DNA from: Halobacteriales archaeon SW_9_67_24
Lineage (GTDB): Archaea > Halobacteriota > Halobacteria > Halobacteriales > Halococcaceae
Assembly (NCBI GenBank): GCA_003022685.1
Contig: PXSV01000156.1
Span: forward strand, 1 to 7,813
Direction: 5' to 3'
Length of the DNA stretch: 7,813 bases
In this document: piece by piece, positions 1 through 4,973 of the stretch
How positions within the stretch are numbered: the first letter of the stretch is position 1
Layout of the letters: each line of letters starts with the position of its first letter
Translations under genes and position numbers: made by a program
Notes under the pieces: generated by a model
What the model was told of the DNA's origin: nothing
Databases searched by the model: none
What the model saw: the letters and a program-made list of their open reading frames with translations, nothing else

Positions 1-1
1 C

Positions 2-937
2 TCAGTCGTCCCCCTCGACCGTCGATTCCGCGTTCGCCCGCGGTTCGTTTTCGGTACTCAGTTCGCGTTTCATCGGCGTCATCTGGCCCGGCTGGCCCTC
101 GTAGTCCTCCCCGATGTATCCCTCGGCGGAGTTCTTGTGGGTGAACCCGGGAATGGGGAGCGTCGTCGCGTCCACGAGGCCCTGCTCGACCAGCGCGCCC
201 GTCGGACAGACCGTCGCGCAGTGCCCACACGAAACGCAGGTCGATCCCATCATCGTATCGGCGTCGTTCTGGAACCCGATGCGCGTGTCCTCGCCCGAAC
301 CCTCCATCCGGAGCACGCCCTCGACCTGGACGTCGTTGCAGGCCTCGACGCACCGATTGCACAGGATGCACTTGTTGCGGTCGATCTGGATGAAGGGTGA
401 GGAATCGTCGATCGGTTCGAGCTCGCTCCGGTCGTGCATCACGCCGTAGCGCGGCTCGACAACGTCGTTCTGGATCGCGACGTCCTGGAGGTCACATCGT
501 CCGTTCGCCCCACAGGTCGTACACAGCAGGTTGTGATTCGAGAGCAGGAGGTCGAGGTTGACGTCGCGCGCCTCGCTCGCCGCCACGGCACCCGTCTCGA
601 CCGTCATGCCGTCCTCGGCCGGAAAGCTACACGACGGCACGACCCCGTGTTCCTCGGTTTCGACCATGCAGGTCCGACACTCGCTCCGCGGGCCGATCAG
701 CTCCTCGTCGTCGTACGAGCAGAGCGCGAGCACCTCGCCGTCGGTGTCGATGGCCTCGCACGCGTCGAGCAACGTCGCGCCCGCGTCGGTCTCGACCTGC
801 TGGCCGTCGATCGTCACCGTCGCCCCCGCCATCGAACCGGCGGGCGGATCGTTCGCCGTGCCAGGGGCGATGTCCTCGGTCAGCGGTACGTCGGCGTCGG
901 TCGCGCGGGAGTTCTCCCAGATCGGATCAGTGCTCAT
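2..937 (-). CDS. NuoG-N-terminal-like / HoxU-like iron-sulfur subunit, probably of a formate-dehydrogenase-type complex
   Basis: This 311-residue protein probably passes electrons through a chain of iron-sulfur clusters in the cytoplasm. Residues 40-105 form a [2Fe-2S] domain with Cys73, Cys87, Cys90 and Cys103. Next comes the NuoG His-Cys3 site, His135, Cys139, Cys142 and Cys148. A two-cluster ferredoxin domain follows, with Cys190/193/196/200 and Cys234/237/240/244, the last followed by Pro. The chain stops at 311 residues with no molybdopterin domain, so it matches HoxU or only the front of NuoG/FdhA. The first 36 residues look disordered; Met36 is a possible alternative start, but the ATG at 937 has a GAGGA sequence five bases upstream. 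The stop TGA lies at 2-4, so a catalytic subunit could follow directly off the window. Association with formate dehydrogenase is inferred from the NuoF-like partner upstream and the molybdenum cofactor genes nearby; an NAD-reducing hydrogenase subunit is a less likely alternative. Confidence 0.9.
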   Translation of the reverse strand: MSTDPIWENSRATDADVPLTEDIAPGTANDPPAGSMAGATVTIDGQQVETDAGATLLDACEAIDTDGEVLALCSYDDEELIGPRSECRTCMVETEEHGVVPSCSFPAEDGMTVETGAVAASEARDVNLDLLLSNHNLLCTTCGANGRCDLQDVAIQNDVVEPRYGVMHDRSELEPIDDSSPFIQIDRNKCILCNRCVEACNDVQVEGVLRMEGSGEDTRIGFQNDADTMMGSTCVSCGHCATVCPTGALVEQGLVDATTLPIPGFTHKNSAEGYIGEDYEGQPGQMTPMKRELSTENEPRANAESTVEGDD

Positions 938-1016
938 CGTGGTCCTCGATCGCTGCGGTCGTGCTGTGGTGGCCGTTCGGCTTCCATCGGTCGTGTCGTC
1001 GTCTTGCAGTGGTCAT
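927..1016 (-). CDS. Candidate 29-residue ORF bridging the two redox genes
   Basis: The ATG at 1016-1014 overlaps the TGA of the NuoF-like gene in an ATGA arrangement. The reading frame stays open for 29 codons and stops with TGA at 929-927, eleven bases inside the next gene. The product would start MTTARRRHDRWK and end in a stretch rich in His, Asp and Glu. I recognise no family. In favour: overlaps at both ends typical of translational coupling, filling an otherwise empty 75-base gap. Against: it is very short, basic at its N-terminus unlike its acidic neighbours, and may arise by chance in GC-rich DNA. Confidence 0.2.
   Translation of the reverse strand: MTTARRRHDRWKPNGHHSTTAAIEDHDEH
943..947 (-). 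promoter_or_regulatory. Shine-Dalgarno-like site GAGGA
   Basis: On the minus strand GAGGA lies five bases before the ATG at 937. It complements the CCUCC end of archaeal 16S rRNA. It supports ATG 937 over the internal Met36 and fits a downstream gene translated from a polycistronic message, in contrast to the leaderless first gene. Confidence 0.5.
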
Positions 1017-2584
1017 GTCGAGAGTCCATCGCAGGTGTCGCTGGGGCAGCGCCCGTCGGCGTGGGCGCGGAACTCGGGCTCGAAGGCGTCCATCGCGGTC
1101 GTCACCGGGCGCGAGGCCTCCTCGCCGAACTCACAGGTGCTGGTCTCGCGCATCGTGCGGGCGAGTTCGCGGAGCATTCCTGCCTGGTACTCGCCGTCGT
1201 ACACGTCGCGCAGGAGGTCGACGAGCTGTTTCGACCCTTCGCGGCAGGGGACGCATCGCCCGCAGTTCTCCTCGCGCGCGAGTTTCGCGCGCCGGCCGGC
1301 GAGCGCAACCGTACAGGTCGACTCGCCGAACAGCTCGATCACGCCGTTGGTCCCGAGGCGCGCACCCCGGAGCCCGGACGCGCTCGCCGGCACGTCGAGA
1401 TCGCGGGCCAGGCCGCCGAACCGCCCGCCGACGCAGGCGGTCTTGAACCCGCCGTCGAGTGCGACCGCGCCGCGGGCGTCGTCGAGCGTCGCGTCGGTCG
1501 ACAGCTCGATCGTCGCGGGCGCGTCGACGTCGCCGGTCACGGTGAACAATCGAGTGCCCGGATCGCGCGGCACGCCGCCGAGGTCCTCGCTGGCGAGCGC
1601 CCGCTCGATCTGAGCGAACGTCCGCGGGGTGTGGATCACGGTCGGCCGGCCGTGGAGACCGTACTGCGCGGGGCCTGGCGGCCGTCGCCGCGCTTCGAGT
1701 CGGTCGTTGCCCTCGATTGCTTCGAGCGCCATCGTCATCTCGCCCGCGGTGTATGCATCCGGCCCGGCGACGACCCCGATCGGAACGTCGAGATCGCGGT
1801 CGTCGGCGAGCGCGTCCGCCGCCTCCTGCACCCGTCGCCTCGCGATCGTCTCGTCCTCATTGACGTAGACCACCACGTCGGTCGCGTCGATCGCGTGGGC
1901 CGTCGCGAGCGCCGCATCGAGCACCGCGAGCGGCGCGTTTTCGAGCAGGAGTCGGTCGGCGCGCGCGGAGCTGTCGGCCTCGTTCCCGTTGACGACCACG
2001 ACCGGCTCGCCGTCGGCCTCGCGCGCGGTCGTCCACGCCGCCGATATCGGGGCGTCCGTGCTCCCATCGCCCCGGCCCCGGCCGCGGAGCCCGGCAGTTT
2101 CGACTCGCTCGTGCGTCGCGTCGGGATCAGTGGCGGCGCTCTCGACGGCGAGGTCGCCGTCCCGAGCGGCCCGGTGGTCCGCAACGCTCGTCGGCGCTCG
2201 CCAGCCGCAGCCGGCGAGCGCGCGGCGCGATCCCACCCCGAGCGCCGCCGATTCACCCGCTCTCGCTGGCGGCGTCGGCAGGCTCGTCGTCCCCGGGTCG
2301 TGCCCCACGGTCACTGCCCCGTCCGGGAGCGAGCCGTCTTCGAGCGCCTCGACCGCCGCTCGCGCGCGCTCGGCGGTACACCCGGGTAGGAACGCCGTTT
2401 CTCCCTCACGTGTCGCGAGGACGAGCGGCGCGAGCGCGTCCGCACCGGTCGGCCCGACCGCGACGACGCCGACCGTCTCGGCCGCGTCCTCGGCCGCCGT
2501 CAGCCGATCAGTGCCGTCGTGCTCGCCGCCGACCGCGACCCGCACTGTTGACTCGTCGCCGATCGCACCCTTGCGCGTTGCCAT
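1013..2584 (-). CDS. NuoF/FdsB-like [4Fe-4S] subunit with a degenerate flavin site
   Basis: This 523-residue protein resembles the NADH-oxidising subunit of complex I (NuoF) and the FdsB subunit of NAD-linked formate dehydrogenases. The N-terminal 150 residues are acidic and poorly conserved, with no NuoE-type cysteine set. Residues about 165-330 align with the FMN/NADH fold, and an SLBB-like segment follows. The C-terminus has the N3 cluster motif with Cys441, Cys444, Cys447 and Cys484 in the context ENCGRCVPCREG. The flavin motifs are altered: RGRGGAGFP is RGRGRGDGS (from 167), the NADE loop is NGNE (199-202), GEE is GEM (281-283), and the NN pair is His318-Thr319. Two further cysteines lie in the tail (513, 518). 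ATG 2584 is chosen because a TATA-like box lies about 25 bases upstream; the ATG at 2626 would lie before that box. As haloarchaeal complex I lacks NuoEFG (general knowledge), a role in a separate enzyme is likely. Confidence 0.85.
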   Translation of the reverse strand: MATRKGAIGDESTVRVAVGGEHDGTDRLTAAEDAAETVGVVAVGPTGADALAPLVLATREGETAFLPGCTAERARAAVEALEDGSLPDGAVTVGHDPGTTSLPTPPARAGESAALGVGSRRALAGCGWRAPTSVADHRAARDGDLAVESAATDPDATHERVETAGLRGRGRGDGSTDAPISAAWTTAREADGEPVVVVNGNEADSSARADRLLLENAPLAVLDAALATAHAIDATDVVVYVNEDETIARRRVQEAADALADDRDLDVPIGVVAGPDAYTAGEMTMALEAIEGNDRLEARRRPPGPAQYGLHGRPTVIHTPRTFAQIERALASEDLGGVPRDPGTRLFTVTGDVDAPATIELSTDATLDDARGAVALDGGFKTACVGGRFGGLARDLDVPASASGLRGARLGTNGVIELFGESTCTVALAGRRAKLAREENCGRCVPCREGSKQLVDLLRDVYDGEYQAGMLRELARTMRETSTCEFGEEASRPVTTAMDAFEPEFRAHADGRCPSDTCDGLST

Positions 2585-2603
2585 CACCGGACACAATCGG
2601 CGG

Positions 2604-2614
2604 GAGTATTTGTG
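2604..2614 (-). promoter_or_regulatory. TATA-like box of the NuoF-like gene
   Basis: The minus strand reads CACAAATACTCC around 2603-2614. The AAATAC core is centred about 25 bases before the ATG at 2584, the spacing of a leaderless haloarchaeal promoter. No ribosome binding site precedes that ATG. The flanks contain an inverted repeat, ACACAA (2591-2596) and TTGTGT (2610-2615). The rest of the gap up to 2738 shows no clear gene or terminator. Confidence 0.45.
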
Positions 2615-2738
2615 TGTGGCGCTCACTCATGGCGGCGGCACCAACTACGCGGCCGACCCGCCGGGCGGCTGTCGCGTGGTCTTCCGACCGGTACTGCCGT
2701 CGCGCTGCCGTCGGAACGAGTCTCGCCGTCCCGTGGCG

Positions 2739-2906
2739 TTACAGATCGCGCGCCTGGACGGTCTTGCGGTCGTTGTCCCCCGCGCGTCGGGCGGCTTCGT
2801 CGAGGAGTTCCGCGACGTCCTCGTCGAGAGCGTCGTAGAAGTCCGCCGAGACGTTGTGATCGTCGAACCGGTCCTTGACCGCTGATTTCACCACGTAATC
2901 CGTCAT
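2739..2906 (-). CDS. Small histone-fold protein, DUF1931-like (55 aa)
   Basis: The 55-residue acidic product contains a short first helix (residues 4-12), a long central helix (about 18-42) and the segment RKTVQARDL. The latter closely resembles the RKTI-x-A-x-DI loop of archaeal histones. It ends right after that segment, so the third histone-fold helix is missing. This pattern matches short haloarchaeal proteins usually labelled DUF1931; this assignment is from memory of the family. It is unlike the fused double histone of Halobacteria. A role in DNA binding or protein dimerisation is possible but unproven: few basic surface residues are present. ATG 2906 is chosen over ATG 2924 because a TATA box lies about 30 bases upstream and the extra six residues (MWSSGC) would cover the expected transcription start. 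The gene is minus strand, 154 bases ahead of the NuoF-like gene, which has its own promoter. Confidence 0.75.
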   Translation of the reverse strand: MTDYVVKSAVKDRFDDHNVSADFYDALDEDVAELLDEAARRAGDNDRKTVQARDL

Positions 2907-2932
2907 GCACCCGCTACTCCACACGATCCGTA

Positions 2933-2941
2933 CTTATATCC
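2933..2941 (-). promoter_or_regulatory. TATA box of the histone-fold gene
   Basis: GGATATAAG on the minus strand is centred about 31 bases before the ATG at 2906. It predicts a start of transcription within a few bases of the ATG, so a leaderless message. The same AT-rich core read on the plus strand (ACTTATATC) could also serve mobA, with a leader of about 70 bases; which strand is used cannot be decided from the sequence. Confidence 0.6.
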
Positions 2942-2996
2942 TCCCGAAGCGGAGCGAAAGTAGAGCCGGTCTCGCCGGCCGTCCGGACGACGCCGC

Positions 2997-3018
2997 CGAA
3001 CACGTTGATGTGTGTTCG
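2997..3018. repeat. Inverted repeat before mobA, possible operator
   Basis: CGAACAC (2997-3003) and GTGTTCG (3012-3018) are perfect 7-bp arms around an 8-base spacer. The site ends 16 bases before the chosen mobA start, where the core promoter would be expected. This suggests a binding site for a dimeric regulator. The sequence does not resemble the bacterial ModE site, and the regulator is unknown. Confidence 0.3.
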
Positions 3019-3034
3019 CGCCGAACCGCCGTCG

Positions 3035-3664
3035 ATGCGTGCCGGAGTCGTCGTCGCTGGCGGGCGTTCGACCAGGTTTGGGGACGGAGACAAGGTCGTG
3101 GCCAGCCTCGCGGGCGTCCCGATGATCCGCCGGGTCGCCGAGCGACTCGTGGGCGTCGTCGACGGACTCGTCGTCAACTGTCGCGCCGACCAGATGGACG
3201 CCATCGAGGCGGCGCTCGCGGGGGTGGAGGTCCGGTACGCTCCCGACCCCGAACCCGACCGCGGCCCGGCAGCCGGCATCCACGCCGGCCTCGATTTCCT
3301 TGGGGCCGAACAACCCACAGTCGAGTTCGCCGCCGTCGTCGCCGCCGACATGCCGCTCGTCGATCCGGCGTTCGTCTCGCACCTGTTCGATCGGGCTGCC
3401 GACCACGACGCGGCGGTGCCCCGGATCGACGACCGACTCCAGCCGCTTCAGGCGGTCTATCGCGTTGAGAGGATGGCCAACGCGTGTGCAGCGGCGCTGT
3501 CGCGCGGCGAACGCTCGGTCACCGCGGCGCTGACCGACCTCGATCGCGTCGTTGTCGAGGGGCGGGAGCTGCGTGAGCGTACTCGCCAGGCATCGCTCAC
3601 GAACGTCAACACGCGCGAGGAGTTCGCGGCCGTCGCCGATCGGTTCGGCGATTCCGCCGAATGA
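3035..3664 (+). CDS. mobA: Molybdenum cofactor guanylyltransferase (MobA)
   Basis: MobA transfers GMP from GTP to molybdopterin, producing the guanine dinucleotide cofactor used by formate dehydrogenase, nitrate reductase and DMSO reductase family enzymes. The 209-residue product shows the nucleotidyltransferase signature AGGRSTRFG-x2-DK (residues 8-20), a DRGPAAGI loop (75-82), the metal-binding ADMPLVDP segment (104-111), PLQAVY (137-142) and a terminal TNVNTREE (189-196). Length is normal for the family. ATG 3035 is preferred because the signature must lie close to the N-terminus; in-frame TTG 3005 and ATG 3008 would add nine or ten residues of no recognisable kind. It is divergent from the histone-fold gene and convergent with moaA, 73 bases away. 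Its neighbours suggest that it serves the molybdoenzyme whose electron-transfer subunits are encoded to the left. CTP-using MocA-type enzymes are related, but the motifs fit MobA best. Confidence 0.85.
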   Translation: MRAGVVVAGGRSTRFGDGDKVVASLAGVPMIRRVAERLVGVVDGLVVNCRADQMDAIEAALAGVEVRYAPDPEPDRGPAAGIHAGLDFLGAEQPTVEFAAVVAADMPLVDPAFVSHLFDRAADHDAAVPRIDDRLQPLQAVYRVERMANACAAALSRGERSVTAALTDLDRVVVEGRELRERTRQASLTNVNTREEFAAVADRFGDSAE

Positions 3665-3665
3665 C

Positions 3666-3689
3666 GGCCGATCGGTGATGGCCGATCGG
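3666..3689. repeat. Short direct repeat in the mobA-moaA gap
   Basis: GGCCGATCGG occurs at 3666-3675 and 3680-3689, fourteen bases apart, and its CCGATCGG core also occurs at 3636-3643 in the end of mobA. The core is a perfect palindrome. Directly after it, CGGCGA (3687-3692) and TCGCCG (3696-3701) can form a 6-bp stem with a 3-base loop. This may act at the 3' end of mobA, but no T-run follows on the plus strand, and CGATCG words are common in such genomes. Confidence 0.25.
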
Positions 3690-3710
3690 CGACAGTCGCC
3701 GTCGACGGGC

Positions 3711-3735
3711 AAAACTCGCTTCCGCGACCGGTCGC
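3711..3735 (-). terminator. Possible terminator of moaA
   Basis: Reading the minus strand, the moaA stop codon TAA (3740-3738) is followed within three bases by the perfect 12-bp palindrome GCGACCGGTCGC (3724-3735) and then by TTTT at 3714-3711. T-runs promote termination in archaea and this is the only such run in the gap. The stem is short, so the call is tentative. Confidence 0.35.
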
Positions 3736-3737
3736 CG

Positions 3738-4745
3738 TTACGCGCCGACGTACTCGTCGTTGACTTCCCAGCCGCCGTCGCCGTCCCGAACCATGTACTC
3801 GCCGTAGTACGGTACCCGGTTGTGGACGACCTCGCGGAACGCGTCGCGGATTTCATCTATGTGCATCCCGCCCATCGACCGGAGGTCGTCGTTACGGTTG
3901 AGACAGCCCTTGAGATAGCCCTCGTGAGTGACCCGCACTCGATGACAGTTGGCGCAGAAGGTCTCGTTGCCGACCGGATCGACGATCTCGACCATTCCGC
4001 CGTCGGACGAGTCCGACGAGGCTCCGCTCGCTTTGCTCGCGTCACCACCCTCCACCCAATAGCGCCGCCGATCGTGCATCTCGCGGTGTTCGATCCGATC
4101 GGCTCGGTCTTCGAGCCAGTCGTGGACCCGTTCGATGTCGATCGCCCACTCGGGGTGGCCCGCGATCTCGGGCATGTACTCGATGAGCTGGAGCTGGAGT
4201 CCCCTGTTCGCGGCGACGTGATCCACCATCTCCGGGATGTATTCTGCCGTGCCCTCGAACACCACCATGTTGAGCTTCACGGGGTCGAGACCCGCGTCGA
4301 GCGCCGCCTCGACGCCCTCCAAGACGCGCTCGTACGCACCCGTTTCAGTGATCTCGGCGAACGCTTCTCTGTCGATGGCGTCCTGTGAGACGTTCACGCG
4401 ATCGAGGCCGACCTCTCGGAGTTCCTCGGCGCGGCCAGGCAGGAAGGTCCCGTTGGTCGTCAGCGAGGTCTCCATCTCGTCGGGCGTTCGACGGACGATC
4501 TCCGCCAGGTCATCGCGGAGCATCGGCTCGCCGCCGGTGAACTTGACCTTCCCGACCTCGAACTCGCGAGCGACTTCGAGGAATCGAACGACATCGTCCG
4601 TGCTCATCTCGTTCTCGGCGGGGTCCATCGGGCCGCGCGTGTCGCCGAGCCCCTCGTTGTGGCAGTAGACACAGTCGAAGTTGCAGCGGTCGGTCAGGGA
4701 GACGCGCACCCCCGAGACCTCCCGACCGAACCCGTCGACGAGCAT
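3738..4745 (-). CDS. moaA: GTP 3',8-cyclase (MoaA), radical SAM enzyme of molybdenum cofactor synthesis
   Basis: MoaA converts GTP to 3',8-cyclo-GTP, the first step of molybdopterin synthesis, with MoaC acting next. The 335-residue product has the radical SAM motif Cys21-x3-Cys25-x2-Cys28 and GGEP at 71-74 for S-adenosylmethionine. The second cluster motif is Cys264-x2-Cys267-x13-Cys281. The arginines expected to contact GTP are present in GVRVSLTDR (Arg14) and in CHRVRVTHEG (Arg269, Arg271). Two oddities: the chain ends in EYVGA rather than the Gly-Gly of bacterial MoaA, and residues about 235-250 are a Ser/Asp-rich insertion encoded by a palindromic DNA segment. ATG 4745 is supported by a TTAA-type box about 27 bases upstream and an in-frame stop at 4770-4772. 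The gene converges on mobA and diverges from the copper-dehydrogenase gene. Confidence 0.92.
   Translation of the reverse strand: MLVDGFGREVSGVRVSLTDRCNFDCVYCHNEGLGDTRGPMDPAENEMSTDDVVRFLEVAREFEVGKVKFTGGEPMLRDDLAEIVRRTPDEMETSLTTNGTFLPGRAEELREVGLDRVNVSQDAIDREAFAEITETGAYERVLEGVEAALDAGLDPVKLNMVVFEGTAEYIPEMVDHVAANRGLQLQLIEYMPEIAGHPEWAIDIERVHDWLEDRADRIEHREMHDRRRYWVEGGDASKASGASSDSSDGGMVEIVDPVGNETFCANCHRVRVTHEGYLKGCLNRNDDLRSMGGMHIDEIRDAFREVVHNRVPYYGEYMVRDGDGGWEVNDEYVGA
4001..4040. repeat. Palindrome plus direct mini-repeat inside moaA
   Basis: CGTCGGAC (4001-4008) and GTCCGACG (4011-4018) are perfect 8-bp arms two bases apart. Eight bases on, GCTCGC occurs twice (4026-4031 and 4035-4040) separated by TTT. 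Together they encode the Ser/Asp/Ala-rich insertion at MoaA residues about 235-250, between the conserved RRYW and MVEIVDPVGN segments, and keep the frame open. Confidence 0.5.
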
Positions 4746-4754
4746 GGTGGTCGT

Positions 4755-4780
4755 AGTCGGCGCAAACGGTTAAGCCTGTG
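4755..4780. repeat. 26-bp direct repeat, copy 1 (moaA-proximal)
   Basis: This segment, from AGTCGGCGCAAACGG to TTAAGCCTGTG, is identical over 26 bases to 4821-4846. One mismatch further on, three more bases match (4782-4784). It covers the moaA core promoter up to ten bases before the start codon. Similarity ends abruptly at both sides. A perfect 26-mer pair is not expected by chance in a window of this size. Confidence 0.9.
4766..4778 (-). promoter_or_regulatory. Promoter of moaA (TTAA-type TATA box)
   Basis: The minus strand reads CAGGCTTAACCGT from 4778 to 4766. The TTAA core is centred about 27 bases before the ATG at 4745, right for a leaderless transcript beginning at or next to the start codon. 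No ribosome binding site is seen. The box lies inside the copy of the 26-bp repeat nearest to moaA. Confidence 0.5.
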
Positions 4781-4820
4781 TGACTCCTCTCCCTCGATGA
4801 GCTCGGCGAGCGCTTCCGGC

Positions 4821-4846
4821 AGTCGGCGCAAACGGTTAAGCCTGTG
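4821..4846. repeat. 26-bp direct repeat, copy 2
   Basis: This exact copy of 4755-4780 lies in the same orientation, 66 bases away. The 40 bases between copies show no clear similarity to the 40 bases beyond copy 2, so this is not a simple tandem duplication of a 66-bp unit. On the minus strand it would place a second TTAA-type promoter upstream of moaA. On the plus strand GCAAAC followed by GGTTAAG also resembles a BRE plus TATA arrangement, which would point toward the copper-dehydrogenase gene with a leader of about 110 bases. Confidence 0.9.
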
Positions 4847-4936
4847 CGACAGTCGACCGATCGACACGCCGAATCCGGGATCGCTCCGTCGAACGCACCG
4901 CTCTCACGTGCGGGATCGTCGACCGGTGTCGCTCGC

Positions 4937-4945
4937 GTAAGAACC
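4937..4945 (+). promoter_or_regulatory. Weak candidate TATA box of the copper-dehydrogenase gene
   Basis: GTAAGAACC lies about 33 bases before the GTG at 4974 and is the most AT-rich stretch near the expected position. It is a poor match to a haloarchaeal TATA box, so the plus-strand reading of repeat copy 2 is an alternative promoter. Confidence 0.2.
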
Positions 4946-4973
4946 AAACCCTGCGAGCGGCACTGCTTCGACA

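Noticed and set aside
434..2389. 651-codon open frame on the plus strand opposite the redox genes
   Set aside because: Its translation is Arg/Gly/Val-rich and basic with no motifs, whereas the opposite strand encodes recognisable cluster-binding motifs. It is a GC-rich shadow frame.
2585..2626. Longer NuoF-like protein beginning at ATG 2626
   Set aside because: The added 14 residues are basic and unlike the family, and the TATA-like box lies between 2626 and 2584, so the message probably starts at ATG 2584.
2965..2979. 15-bp sequence before mobA repeated at 5022-5036
   Set aside because: It is a simple GC-rich hairpin word, and the second copy encodes part of a Tat signal. A 15-bp match by chance is plausible in a window of this composition.
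4755..4846. Repeated peptides TGLTVCAD or SRRKRLSLCD in frames crossing the repeat
   Set aside because: The 66-bp offset is a multiple of three, so any open frame shows a repeated peptide. The DNA position in a promoter explains the repeat better than coding.
4797..4940. 47-codon plus-strand ORF placed about 26 bases after the TATA-like core of repeat copy 1
   Set aside because: The spacing is suggestive, but the product is very Arg-rich, unlike haloarchaeal proteins, and part of it is simply the translated repeat copy 2.
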